This document shows, one piece after another, positions 1 through 11,439 of a stretch of DNA of 64,000 bases. The translations under genes and the position numbers were made by a program. The stretch lies in NCBI GenBank assembly GCA_963971425.1, contig OZ020526.1, positions 4,863,976 through 4,927,975 on the forward strand, given 5' to 3'. This DNA comes from Bryoerythrophyllum caledonicum (taxonomy: Eukaryota > Streptophyta > Bryopsida > Pottiales > Pottiaceae). Position 1 is the first letter of the stretch; the number at the start of each line of letters is the position of its first letter. The notes beneath the pieces were generated by a model. That model had not been told where the DNA came from and ran no database searches. It saw only the letters and a program-made list of their open reading frames with translations.

Positions 1-613
1 TGGCCGACATTTACACACTATCCCCACTAATAGACTCCAATGGCTATGGAATCAATACAACAAGAAACTACAAATCCCTACAAATATTGAACCAATAATC
101 CAACCATTCGAAACCGAACTAATTTGGCTATACCAAAGATATAAATACCGCACCCAAAAAAAAAATCCCCTAAAAAATGCACAATACACAATACCCAGAC
201 CTATCCTAGACACATTAATCTCATCCTTTAACATCGAACAATCATACTTCTCATCCCCCGTCACATGCCCCACCAAATTAAAAAAATTCTACTCACCCTT
301 TGAAAGAGATAAAGTATTTGGCTCATTGGGGAAGGCCTTTGACCATAAATGGGCCGGTAAAGATATAGCTCACCCCCACAACGAGGAGGAAGCCCAACAA
401 GCACTACACTGGGCTAGACTTGCTGCTAAAAGTGACCCACATCACTCATCCACACTCATTATCACACCGGACAAAAACTAGTACCAAAACGATAACCCAC
501 AATCAAGTCCATTTGCAGACTCGCACATCATTGCAATATTCGAAGCAGACTCAATTGCATATGAAGAACCTACTATTCCACCTGAGCAAAAAAAACCTAG
601 AATTGAACCTTCT
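1..613 (+). pseudogene. LINE copy 1 ORF2, linker segment upstream of the RNase H deletion
   Basis: The readable frame contains FERDKVFGSLGKAFDHKW and HNEEEAQQALHWARLAAK. These match FTRDKIFDSLGKAFDFKW and HNTEETYQAIHWARLAAK of LINE copy 2 at 34.4-34.6 kb. An in-frame TAG follows at about 480, at the same alignment position as a TAG in copy 2. The reading frame changes near 613, where the RNase H part is missing. I know no function for this segment; it lies between the RT and RNase H domains of the polyprotein. Confidence 0.7.
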
Positions 614-1487
614 ACAAAATAAATACCTCAAAAAACAAGACCTATACAACAACCTTGATACAATTTCAGACAACTTCCCCAACATAGAAAAATGGACTAA
701 TAATAACGACATAGATAATGAACTCTCCACAAACTTCTGGAAAAATTCCATCATCACTGACTCTCAAATAACATGCATTATTAAATTCCGCACCGGACTA
801 TACATGGGAAACGCCAGAAAACAACTTTTCTTTGGAATGGAAAGATTCCCATCCATAACGTGCCCAATATGCACTTCCACGGATCCTGACACATGGCTAC
901 ATGTCCTACTTAAATGTAATAACCACCACATACACGCCCTAATTATCACCCACAACAAATCGAGATGTTTCATCCTTATGAATGCCGGCACCTTCAACAA
1001 TAACCCACAAGAAAACACAGTGCCACCATGGCTACTCCCATGCACATGTGTAACCCAAAGATGTCATTGTAATGCTAGACTTAAACTGGATATACTCTAC
1101 GTTAGAGGCCTACCATACGACCCCCCACTTGACCACATAAACCAAGGTTACACCATCCAATTCATCGAATTCACATATTGTAACGACAGATTCTCCCCGG
1201 AAACAATCGGAAATAAAATCAATAAATACCAACCCCTTATTGACGACATCACCGCCCTCGGGTGGAATGTGGATCCCCTTATTGTAATCACTGCTGGCGC
1301 CCGGGCCACCACCTTTATACCATCTATAAAAATCCTGGAAGATACCTTCAAAATTCCTATTGACACAATAAAAAATACTTTCAATAATATTAACATCATT
1401 GCCATACAACATGCTATGTCCATCCTCCTACATAAACGCAAAATTAAAAACAACCAAATCCTCCCCGTTACACATGACCCCCCATAA
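614..1487 (+). CDS. LINE ORF2 C-terminus: CCHC zinc finger and restriction-like endonuclease
   Basis: About 290 residues are open here. In order they show a CCHC-type finger (CPIC, then TWLHVLLKC), a region matching the RHNK motif of copy 2 (here THNK), and a PD-(D/E)xK-like nuclease core. The nuclease part reads RLKLDILYV, then IEFTYCND, then KINKYQPL. In copy 2 the first motif is RLKPDLI, so the Pro of the PD motif has become Leu in this copy. This order (CCHC finger, RH motif, PD...E nuclease) is the restriction-like endonuclease module of R2-type LINEs; in the family it nicks target DNA for target-primed reverse transcription. The frame is intact from about 614 to the stop, but the protein has no start of its own and is a fragment of ORF2. 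Confidence 0.7.
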
Positions 1488-1729
1488 AATCTCTTCTCCA
1501 CTTTGCCTTCAAAACCACAACACGTAAACACACCCCCCCTCACCACCTTCTTCCCTCCCCACTTTTTTGTTTTCCTCCCCCTCTTTTTGGAGCCTTCTCA
1601 TTGGGTTTGTGGTTTTTGGCCACTTGTTTCATAGTATCTACCCTCAAAAGGGGGAAGTAGTTCCAGCTCACTAATTCCCTGTCTGGTGGACTTGGTTTTA
1701 GTAGTGGAACGAACGGACACTTTATTCAC

Positions 1730-1752
1730 GCCGGCCTCCTTCGGAGACCGGC
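1730..1752 (+). other. LINE 3' terminal hairpin
   Basis: GCCGG pairs with CCGGC, and inside it CTCC pairs with GGAG around a TTC loop, just before the (TTC)n tail. A hairpin at the equivalent place in copy 2 (53908-53920) uses different bases but keeps the pairing. LINE reverse transcriptases often recognise 3' RNA structures, so a role in template recognition is a reasonable inference. Confidence 0.6.
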
Positions 1753-1753
1753 G

Positions 1754-1779
1754 TTCTTCTTCTTCTTCTTCTTCTTCTT
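1754..1779 (+). repeat. (TTC)n tail of LINE copy 1
   Basis: About eight perfect TTC units directly follow the 3' hairpin. LINE copies commonly end in a simple repeat or poly(A) tail. A short TTC tail also ends the 3' fragment at 17.5 kb. Confidence 0.9.
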
Positions 1780-1799
1780 ATTTCTCCGACAAAAAAATT

Positions 1800-3400
1800 A
1801 AATTTCCAATGTTAAAAACTATAATTTGTACCCTGCTTTGGATGGAAGATTTTTGGGTTGTAGCAATTTTTATGTACATCAACCGAAGAATCTCCTAACC
1901 ATGGCGGGGTTTAAACTATAGATTTTGATCAACATTTTTTGCTCATGATACATAAATACATACAAATAGTGCCAACCATGGTGGTTCAGTGAAGACGCTT
2001 AAAACGTGGTGGGACAGTGTGGGTACCCTTGAATATTTTGTTGATTTGGGTTGTAGGATCCAACAAATGATGTGTCATGCCAATTCCGGCAATGCACAGT
2101 CTGCATCCTTTAGGTTTTTGTATAAATTCATGGCATTTAATAAATTGTTTAAGTAATACATTTCTAGAATTTGGTGTAATGTTGTGCTATGTCATGCTTA
2201 CACAATTACTATTATGACCACGTTGGATATTATGTTTTGTTCATGTTAGAGATTAGAATGGAAATACATAGAAAAGAAAATGTTATACGGAAGATGTAGA
2301 AGAGAAGTGTAGGAAATAGGAGAGAAGTAGAAAGAAAATAATACAAAAAAACTAAAGAAAAAGGATAACAAGTTAAAATTCAAAAAGGTGGAATGAGAAA
2401 GGGAAGAGAAAATTAGAGAGAAGATGAGTAGAATAGTGAAGGGAATAGACAAAGTACATGAAGGAAAGAAAAAGAATATAAACAATGGAGAAAGAAGAGG
2501 GAGGTGGATAGAGAAAAAAATGAAATGTTGGGGGAAGAAGTAGGCGACAAATGAAAAAAAATAAGAAAAGAAGAAAATAGAATGAAGGAAAGTGAATACA
2601 ATGAGGTAAATGGGTTGCAAATGGAAAAAACAAATGCAGTTTGTGGATGGTTTAGAGTAATTGAGAACCACTAAACAAGGATGTGGGTATTAAATGGTTC
2701 AATGCAAATAAAGCAACTAGTCCATAAAAAGGTTGAGGTTGTCGGATCCAACAACCCTCACAAAGATTATATTCTTCAAAGAAAATTGACGGTTACAGTA
2801 TCTATAATACAAAAATTGTAAGTTTAAAATTGTTATACATTTGGCGATGACATAGAACCAAAACATTGGACCAAAGCATTTTAAGATAGCTGGGATCATA
2901 CAAATTATAATAAAAGAATCGTAACACAACTAACGCAGTGAGTCACAACCGGAACATTACAACACTACCGTGATGAGGATGTAGATGCTTCTGAGAGTTC
3001 AAGATCTACTTCAGCTTCAACATCAAGATATATAATGACATTGGAGTTGTACTTAGGAGGTGACATAGACGGGGCTGGCGGTGAGACATGCAAAGCTTGG
3101 AGATTATTTTATTGAAAAAATCAACGGACTCTCGAAGGAAGTTTGATTCCACTAAAAACGGCGACCCAAGTTTTTCTCGAGAGTTTGTCGCCTTGGCGCC
3201 AAACTTTCCAAAAGTACTGCCATGTAGGCACATTGGAAGACGACGGTCTTTGGACTTTGGCCTTTGGTGTGAAGGTCGAGAGGCCGGACTTTGGCTATTC
3301 AAGCAATCTCATTGATGGAAACCGACGGTTCTCGACTCGGGCGTTAGGTGTGAAGCGGCCCTAATTGTGCATAAAACCTTCTTCATCCAATGTACACAAA
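1800..3400. other. No gene recognised; purine-rich stretch at 2260-2640
   Basis: I see no supported gene. The plus strand from 2260 to 2640 is almost pure A/G, which creates Phe/Ser-rich open frames on the minus strand that are composition artefacts. At 3060-3360 there is a more balanced stretch with a repeated phrase (GGACTTTGG, GTGTGAAG) and overlapping short open frames. I cannot assign it. Confidence 0.5.
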
Positions 3401-3404
3401 TATT

Positions 3405-4179
3405 TTGGATTCATGGTTTGAATGTTAGTACCACACAAAGTTAGAAATGGAGACTCCAGCCACCTCCAAAATTTTGCTAGATGTCTCTATTGACATTGAA
3501 ATTTTCCATGCATGTAGAAAATATTACCTTCTTTGAAAATGTCAAAAACAAATTCTTGTCTTTGATGTAAAAAATATTTTAACTCAAGTAACATTTTTAC
3601 ACATTTTAGGCAAGCGGGAAAAAAAAATCATCTTTTCTACATAAAACCTAGAGATCTTCATATTTTAAGCTTTTTATTTTCTCTAAAATAATACGTGGTG
3701 GAAACCTTCTTACTAACCGTTTTGATTATCATTCTAAAACATTTTTAGTTCACAAATAAATAAATCGTGAATTGACAATTTTTGAACCTCCACTCCTTGC
3801 ACACTTGTTTTAAATATGCCACACCCCTTTTCTACATTGCAAAATTGTTGTACACGGAACTAATACCATGCTGAACACAATGGTAAAAGATTTAGACCTT
3901 ATGTAGTGCAACAATTTAATACCAATTGAAGTCAAAGTCTGCTGATCCACTCAAGGCAGGGAAGAAAATGAACTATTTTCTTGACTTCAAACATTCTAAT
4001 CTTTCAATCCGTTTGGTCAAAGTGTATGAAATTTTGTGAGAATGTTACTTAGTAAGTCTTTATGGACGCCATATGGTCAAAAGAATAAATATAAGGTTTT
4101 ATTTCCTTCCTTATTCATTACACTAGAATCAACAATTTTGAAGTATATTTGGTGTGAAATTGTCACAGGCTATTAGGGG
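3405..4179 (+). mobile_element. TTAA-family non-autonomous element, degenerate copy
   Basis: The sequence aligns with the forward half of the element at 35846-37732. Shared blocks include GAACCTCCACTCCTTGCACA, AAGTCAAAGTCTGCTGATC and the right end TTAGGGG followed by TTAA (4180-4183). The left end is not clear. It has no coding capacity. Confidence 0.6.
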
Positions 4180-4287
4180 TTAAAGAAGTATAATTGAATT
4201 AGTACAGTAGTTGTAGTCATTACTTATACTTCTACAATACTCTTTGCAATCTACTTGTGCTATACTAAATGGAACTTCTACATGCCA

Positions 4288-4990
4288 CTAGTAATAGGCG
4301 ATCCAAAAATGCTCATGTAGAGTAGGCCAGTTCCATGTGCCGTTAAAGGTGGTGATGATATGTGATAGTCCTTGAGCATTGTCTCTCCCAACGGAACACA
4401 ATCTAACCATGTACAAATGAAATGTATTCGCAAATTCTTGATTTTTGAATATTACAAAACTTCTGCCCTCCTGCTGCAATCTCTCATATTTTTTAACATG
4501 ATCATGTCGTTGATTCGTTAAGCTATCTGAGTCGTTGCATACTCCTCCAAAGCCTTGGAGTACTTTGGAATCATTTGAATATCAACATCGTGTCTGTGTA
4601 AGTATGCAACTTTAGGATCCATCGACCACCTTCTCCGCAAAGTAGACGCCATTGTCTCCGCATCGGTGAACGTGTGTAGTGACTGCATCAATTCACTTGA
4701 CGTTGTTGTCATGCCCTAATCACATACTCCGATGTATATTTGCGATTTATTGTCTGTAAAATGGAGGAGGATATTGTCTAGAGATAAGTCGTTGTGAAGG
4801 TTGCCGCTCTTGTGTACTTCATTTATTCTATGCAGCAATGCCTATGCAAGCTCAATCCGTTTTTTGCAAAATCGGACTTATTGATGGTCTCAAGTAATCT
4901 CACAATCTAGAAAATTCTCATATGATAGATGTATGTACACGTTATCTCTGTACTGGAAGTTGCGATTGAGCATCTCTTATATCGTCCCCC
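4288..4990 (-). pseudogene. Protein-kinase-like pseudogene fragment
   Basis: On the minus strand one frame reads GNLHNDLSLDNILLHF, then IYIGVCD, stop, GM. This is the kinase catalytic loop (H-N-D-x4-N) followed by a D-W/F-G metal-binding motif in which the middle codon is now TAG. Upstream the same frame gives EMLNRNFQYRDNVYIHLSYE with further stops; downstream it continues through TFTDAETMASTLRRRW. The stops occur without obvious frame changes until about 4518. From memory, kinase-like proteins of early land plants and charophytes carry the phrases LHND and VCDWGM, but I cannot confirm the nearest relative. It is a decayed gene or a gene fragment carried by a transposon. Confidence 0.5.
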
Positions 4991-5059
4991 ATTCTACAAG
5001 TATGCATACTCTTCGTATTTGGAGGTATGGATGGCTGCAAATGGTATGACGCTCGGATG

Positions 5060-6500
5060 TGGAATTCTCATTTTCATTGATTCACTCTAGTGTTCCATTT
5101 TTGCTAGGTTTGGTCTTGTTTGAGCTTGATTGGACAATTTTGAAGTAAACTCCTAGAACGGTTCAATGCCAGGGGCTCCTCCAGTCCGAATTTTTTGAAT
5201 AGTAGTGTGGTATTTTAGTAGTTTATAATTTTCAAAGTTAACCGAAATTAACTTTAAGCGAGCCCACCTAACCAGATCGTTCCTAGGGATTTTTATCGTG
5301 TGTCAAACTTCCTAAATCTATAGATAATTTACACTTAATACCTCCGCATATCCCAAAGGATGGCTTCCCCGGGACCTCGGTGATCGGTAACAAGTAACCA
5401 CAATTGTTTAGTTTAAACTTTGTTGAGCCTCATTGTAGTTTTCCGGTAAGTTTTTTTCAGTGCCCAGAAAGTCATTGCCCCCGGTTTTCACAATCCAGAG
5501 GCCACAATATCCACAATCTAACTCTACACCATGAAAGAGTTAAAAGGTTACAGCTAGTTCATCGGCCTTCAAAATCTACCGGAAAATAATTTCAGTAAAC
5601 CAGGCACGCAAAGCCGGATTTGAACTACAACCACACCCAATGAATCAAACAAAGAAGATACAAGAATCACAACAATCAAATGCTAAGCAACTCACATAAG
5701 CAAGATAACCTTCCACGGGGATCAAGGTATCTCATCTATTGTAGGGGTAGAAAATCGGAAATATTCAAGACTCAGGCTTAGCCGAGATCTCTCCCAATAT
5801 ACCAAGAGGGGGGTTATCACCTCTCCTCCCTACTAATTCAAACACTTTCCACTTAAAGGATGCTATCATAAATAGAAGTGGGCTTTCCGGATCCTATCCG
5901 GTATGCAACTCTACCCGGTACAACGGTCTAGGGTTTGAAGTAGATCTCAGATTTTACTCCACCATCAAGCTTGGATATCTTACTCCCTCCGGAAGCCTTA
6001 GCTCACATTCAACCACATAACATTCAACAAGCTACAATCTTGAACATCCTAGCAAAGACTCACTAGGAGGATTCAACTCCCCCCCTCTCTACTCACACAA
6101 GCTCAACAATGACTCTAGACACAAGCAATGAAGGCAAGACACAAGCAAAGCAACAAAAAGAAGAATACTTAAACCAAGAGCCCAAGGCTCCTTAAGTACA
6201 CAAAGGATACTAGCTACCTTCCAAAATTAGATTCTCAAAAGGTGGGAAACGACATCTAGATCCTAGAATTGAGGGTTGTCTAGTCACCGGCGGATCACGA
6301 GTTAGACCGGTAAACCGGAAGACTTCCAGTCCAAGACCGGTAAAACATTCTCTAACAAAAGTAGGTAGCCGAAGAAATCACTCAAGTGGTAGTGACCGGG
6401 TGCACAATGGAGCCCCATCGACATTACTACTCTCACTCTATCAATAATCTCCTATATCTAGCAACATCCTATCAGTAGATAAAATAAATCCACAATAACA
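5060..6500. other. No gene recognised
   Basis: There is no long open frame with recognisable motifs. From about 5870 the phrase ACCGG recurs often, as it does in the coding remnant beyond 6520, so the two stretches may belong to one old retroelement. Confidence 0.4.
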
Positions 6501-6519
6501 TATAACATATAACATAGGA

Positions 6520-8105
6520 TCAACCGGAAGACTCATCCGGAAGAATGGAATTATCTCTCGGTTGATCCATGGGAGGATTGATTGGAAGATTGGGAGTATT
6601 CACGGGTACATAGTCAAGAGAATCCACCGAAAGGTTGGAGGTCTCAACCGAAAGGTCTACCGGTAGATTTGGAGTATCCACCGGTACATGAGAAGTGTCC
6701 ACCGGATCAACAAGCTTAGCTACCGGAGACACAACCAAAGATACCGTTTGTGAGAAAAAAAGATCAACCGGTTCCTTATAGGAAGGTTTGACCGGGAGAC
6801 CTGATTGCCTCTTGTAGACTTTCACACCCACTCCTTGGAAGATAAAGAATCTGCTCTACTCACTGGACATTGAGTGGGTGGATCATCATCTTCTGAAGAA
6901 AGAGAACTAGTATAAACAAACCTTCTCTTCTTCCAGATTGGACTCCACTCTTACATTGGTATAGCAGGACTTGTCTGTCCAGCAAGTAGCTTGGTTAGTG
7001 CAACCATAGTCTCTTGTGCCTTGACCTTTGTGCCAAGGTGCTTCTTCTAGAATGTCTAAAGATCCTCCTTCACCTTGGTAAACTGTTTCCGGTCCTCCCG
7101 GACTACAGCTAATATGTCTCCGGTGTTTTCTACCTCAAACACCTTCCAGAGAGCCCTTTGAAGACTCCTTGCCTCCAGAAGCTCTATCTCCATGTGTTGA
7201 ATATCTCGGATCACATCCCGGGAGAACTTGGCTATGTTCTCCATCAGTGTCAAATTCTTGGATGGTCGGGGTGGTGGTGGTAGATTTTTCCGGGGAGACC
7301 AGGATGACCTATCCTTGTTCAAGAATAATTGAGATGATGACTCCACCTGTGGAATTGCGGCTAACGCCAACCGTAGCTTAGTATGTTGGAGAAAGGCCCG
7401 GGGAGCATGGTCTTGAGGAGCCATCCCTTGTCTCCAAACTTTCTTTTCTTCCGGTTCCAGACAACCATAATACTCAAACAAGTGCATGAGGTATGGAGTC
7501 AAGAAGGTCTTGGAACATCCACCTTGTTGAATTGCCGGGAGCTGTGACGAAATTGTTTCTTCCAACAAAAACCCCTAGTCCGGGAACGAATCCTCAAAGA
7601 ATGCATATATATAGGTGGTGGCCAGCCGCGCTGTGATTCTTTCACGTCGGTTGGGGTGGAAGATTGAGTTTAAGAACTCAACTGCCCTCCTCAACCGGTT
7701 GTTCGTGAATTGATAACTCCGGTAGCACTTCGATACGTCGTAGGAATTTTATAAGTGCTTTTCCAGCAACTCTTGGTTGACCCCGAGTGTTCATTCCTCC
7801 TTTTGTTGAAAGGAATACATCTCAAACCATACTTCTGTGGTCCATGTCCAGGGATTAGCTTGGTAGAGTCCCCGGAGTGTCTCGAGAGGTAACAACTCCG
7901 CAGCCGCATATCCCTTCTGTAAGACCGACGATTTCTCGTATAATCCCATGCAGTCCATCCGAGTGAGGTCTTTCTCCAATTCTCCTCCTTGCTTTGTCCC
8001 CTCCCTCTTGTTAGGATCAATTTTGGAAAGCTTCAATGCCTTTGGTGGAGTCATATTGTCCAGAATGGACTGACTCCGAGATGTGCCTGTACTTCCACCA
8101 ATCAC
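6520..8105 (-). pseudogene. Unidentified degenerate coding sequence, about 520 codons
   Basis: From 8105 down to 7056 a single minus-strand frame can be followed through a few stops (after FSFQQKEE-like sequence near 7790, and near 7580) into MLEETISSQLPAIQQGG and FLTPYLMHLFEYYGCLEPEE. It continues to SLSSEDDDPPTQCPVSRA near 6860, then shifts frame into a tail of repeated P-V-D and N-L-P phrases (VDTPNLPVD, VNTPNLPIN) ending at 6520. The middle part has a heptad-like helical stretch (KNLTLMENIAKFSRDVIRDI onward). I do not recognise the family. The repeated low-complexity tail and the many ACCGG repeats around it suggest a retroelement gag-like or accessory protein, which is a guess. Confidence 0.4.
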
Positions 8106-8109
8106 CCTA

Positions 8110-9010
8110 CCAACTTATCACAATTTCCGGTCCGGCCTAGAAACACAAGTATACCGGGTAACCGGTGTACTTTCTCCGGAACACTTTTATAGATTAACGT
8201 GGATGTAGGCATCTCACATATTCAATATCACATTTAACGAAACAACATAACAATTAACCACTTCAAGCAAAAGAGATGACTTAGGAGAACAAGAATTTTT
8301 AAAGGGGGTTTCTCGGGTGACCAGAGAGACCGGGAAAATTATGGAAAATTTAGGCAAGACCTAAGAAAGGGGGAAGAATAGAGAAAACATAAAGGAAGAC
8401 TTGCCACGAGGTCGGGATAATAGAAAACAAATAATGGGACAAAAAGGTAGACGCACAAGTAACAAGAACTCAAGATCAAGGACGTATGAGGTCTAAATAG
8501 AGTCTACCGCAAGACTTTTCTCTAGACCGGAAAGAAGGCAACTGGAATTCACCCCGGAAAAGGAAAACGAGAAGAGGTCTAACAAACTAGGAAGTTGTAC
8601 AAACAAGAGAAACCATCAATTGGCAAGATTCACCTTGTTCACAATTCTTGCTACCTCCTTGTTGCACCCGCAACCTCCTTGAAATTGTGGTTTGGACTTT
8701 GAATCTTCTTGTTGCAGTTGTGAATCTTCTTTTACCGCCTCCACACCTAGAAATTGCCACCTTGTTATGTCTAAACCCCTCCGACCTCAATCTTCCAAAA
8801 ACCCTAGGTTGCAACTCTCTTCCTCTTCCTCTTTTCTTCTTCTTCTTTCTTCTCTCTCGAGGTCAATTTGTGACTTTCTCCTTGACGTGGTCTTGCTTGT
8901 GTTCTTCTCCTTGCCATGATCTTCTCCTTGCCATGGTCTTGCTCATGGCTGTTGATGCTTGCTCGTGGGTTGTTCGCTCACGGGCTTGCTCGCTCACTAG
9001 CTGTTCCCGG
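8110..9010. other. No gene recognised
   Basis: The stretch contains more ACCGG-type phrases and T/C-rich runs (8820-8870). The open frames at 8648-9040 follow this composition and show no domain. Confidence 0.4.
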
Positions 9011-9150
9011 TTGATACCCCTTTGCGTTGTATCCGGTTGATACCCTCTAGCACTCGTACCCGGTTGTTATGGCGGTACCCGGTTTACTGTTGATACTCGG
9101 TTGATATGCCAATACCGAGGTTAATGTTGGTATCTGGTTGATATCCGAGT
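9011..9150 (+). repeat. Degenerate short tandem repeat, unit near CCGGTTGATACC
   Basis: Six or more imperfect copies of CCGGTTGATACC/TACCCGG lie in about 140 bases. A similar GATACCC-rich stretch occurs at about 48300-48430. Confidence 0.6.
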
Positions 9151-9779
9151 TTGTTTTTTAATTTTAAAAAAAAAATTACTTTTAATTTTTTAATCCTTTT
9201 CTTCCATACTAAATTAAACACTTATTTTTTCAAACAAGTATTTAAGTCCTCTAACAACTACTAAGAAAAAAGAACCTAATCAGAAAAAAAAACTACAATT
9301 AATCTATACATCTAAGGAAAGCTTTGATTAGTTAGTTTAGCCCAAGTGGTGATTGGGATCCTTTTTCCCAAAGATCCTTCCCGAGCATTCTTTTTAGGTT
9401 TTTTCGGCATAGATTTGGTGGTTTTAAGGCCTGGTGTTTTCACTGTTATAACACTAATCAGCTAGTTAAGCATTCATCTACTTTCACAAATTATCACGCA
9501 ACCTACTTCTACGTAATACTAACTACTTTGCCGGTGATCTAAATTAAAAATCACAATTTTAGCTAATTTTTTTGGTAGGGGCAACCAAGTGGGAGTTTTA
9601 AACTTCCACAGATAGCATATCCACCTCTCCTGGATACGTTGTCCATTGTAATAACTCTCGCCGTTGTAGGAATTGCAATCAAATGCGCCATTCAAACTTG
9701 TTCCTCATGTCTTCTCTCCTCAAAGTTCCACCACCCCACAGATCCAGGTTTGTTTCTATTTTAAGCAAATAGCTTCAAT
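9151..9779. other. No gene recognised
   Basis: A/T-rich sequence with homopolymer runs; nothing recognisable. Confidence 0.4.
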
Positions 9780-10235
9780 TGAGCGACAAACAAATCCGCC
9801 TACAGAACCCCCCATTAAAAGCTTTGTCACATGATCGATATTCTCTCTCATATTTTGCCAGCATATTATTTGAATTATTCTATAGTGCAACATGCACCCT
9901 GCTCTCTAGAAACTTCAAATACCCCTTCTTTTTAGTCTCGGCTAACCACTCCGACGCATGCAGTGCATCCATAATCTATTGTGACATCTCAATCTTGAAT
10001 TTGTTGAGATCCTCATCACAATATCTCACCAACTTGCTCTTCAAAGCTCATATGGTATTTTCATCATAGAATTGTACAATCAATTTCATAAGGAAATCCT
10101 TTCAGCTCTGTGATGGGATTTTCTGAAAAGGGTGCAAGTTCGGCGCATCAAAGGTCGCCACCTTCTCTTGTCCCTCGGCATCTTTATCGGTGATGAATTG
10201 GAGCTTGAAAGTTTAAATTCTCCAAAGTTTATAAA
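9780..10235 (-). pseudogene. Unidentified degenerate coding stretch
   Basis: One minus-strand frame reads QFITDKDAEGQEKVATFDAP, then KDFLMKLIVQFYDENTI, ALKSKLVRYCDEDLNKFKIE and WLAETKKKGYLKFLESRV. Four or five in-frame stops interrupt it and I see no frameshift. The charged, helix-like composition looks like a real former protein. I cannot assign a family. It lies just upstream of, and opposite to, the Ty3-type pol remnant. Confidence 0.35.
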
Positions 10236-10682
10236 AAAACTTTGTAGAATTTGATGAAATCTACCGCCCAAATCAATATCACTTTTCTTTTTCAAAAGAT
10301 GAAGAGTCAATGGATGAATTGCGCCAACCGCAACCACCTTGCATCCACTCAAAATATGAGAGAGGAGAAGAAAAGTGAAGAGAGGGAGGAGGCAGACGAC
10401 CGTCAATTGGACGGCCGAGATCAATCGCGAGGCAGCGCGCCGATTGCCCAATCAAACGGCCGAAAATACCTCTTCTTAAATCAACGGCCATAATGTTTCT
10501 AAAAAATTTACTCTAAAATTATTTTTACCATATTTTTTATTGTATGGCCTTGGTAAAAAAATTCCGCTAGACGTTTTGTCCGACCTGACGTCCGGTCCTT
10601 GTCGTCCGCCGGACGTCATATGGAGGCTTCAACCCTATAGGTCTTCCGATTGGTAACTCAGACAACAACATGCATTTACTAC

Positions 10683-11150
10683 TTTAAAACTGAAGCTTGG
10701 TTCAACGCCTATACTACAATGTCCGGATGCTATATGCATTCTAGATGCACGGAGGTTGGAGTATTATTGGATTGGGAGCCATGTTGACTCAGAAAGATGA
10801 TAAGAAATGGGAGTACGTTGTGGCGTTTGCCTCTAGGAGCAACAAGAACACCGAGTCCAACTATCCGTCCTATGAGGAGGAGGCTTTGGCCGTAGTTTGG
10901 ACCATAGCCCATTTTAGGCCCTATTTGTATGGGCAACGTTATACATTGGTGACCGACCATCAACCTTTGAAGTGGCTCATAGAGTCTGACAAGCTTACTA
11001 GCAAGCTCGCTAGTAGACTTTGTTGCTTCCCAAATATGACTTTGAGGTTGTACATTGGGCCGACATCGCAAACTAGGATGCAGATGGCTTTTCTCGCAAT
11101 CCAAGTCCATCGGAGAAGGATTTGACTTGTAGCATGGGGACTGTGACAGG
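10683..11150 (+). pseudogene. Ty3-type RNase H domain
   Basis: The end of the RT connection domain reads LKLGSTPILQCPDAICILD. After a frameshift near 10746 comes GAMLTQKDDKKWEYVVAFAS, then NYPSYEEEALAVVW, YTLVTDHQPLKWL, and, after another frame change, DFEVVHW and DADGFSRNPSPSEKDL. These are the usual RNase H motifs of Ty3 pol: the catalytic Glu in EEEALAVV, the Asp in VTDH, and the closing ADGLSR-like phrase. The first Asp region is damaged by the frameshift. Confidence 0.8.
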
Positions 11151-11439
11151 GAGTTAGTTCCGCGGTGGTATGCAAGAGCTTACGTCACTTTGATGTCTAG
11201 CTCCGCATCTATGTTGTCTGATTTAACAAAAGATCAGGAAGTCGACAAGGCCCACGTTGTTAGCAATGTGTAGTAAGACGTTCCAGTTGTGCAAAAGCTA
11301 GAACATTGGACACTTCTCGCAGCTCTTTCTGCCACGGAGGGTGATCAAATTGGACATTGAATAGCAAGGTTTTGTTGGGAAAACGACCTTTTATTTTGGA
11401 TGTGGTCCGATGGGACTAGGCTCATAGTTCCCAGGCCAA

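Larger units (their letters stand above)
1..1779 (+). mobile_element. LINE copy 1, 3' portion (dual-endonuclease type), truncated by window edge
   Basis: This is the 3' part of a non-LTR retrotransposon. It aligns by eye with the 3' part of LINE copy 2 (from about 34120 on) over the linker region, the zinc finger and nuclease region, and the 3' end. It holds the end of ORF2 (stop at about 1487), a 3' UTR of about 270 bases, a hairpin and a (TTC)n tail. Relative to copy 2 it lacks about 820 bases that encode RNase H. The sense strand is rich in A and C and poor in G, as in copy 2. The 5' part lies outside the window. Confidence 0.85.

Noticed and set aside
2246-2671. Minus-strand frame of 141 residues rich in Phe, Ser and Leu
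   Set aside because: It comes from a purine-rich plus strand; no start context, motif or conservation signal.
5605-5640. GGATTTGAACTAC resembling a tRNA T-arm on the minus strand
   Set aside because: I could not build an acceptor stem or anticodon arm around it.
8648-9040. Plus-strand frame of 130 residues rich in Leu and Ser
   Set aside because: Low-complexity T/C-rich sequence with no domain.
10086-10451. Minus-strand frame of 121 residues
   Set aside because: Shadow of another frame that reads as a more protein-like degenerate coding stretch (9780-10235).
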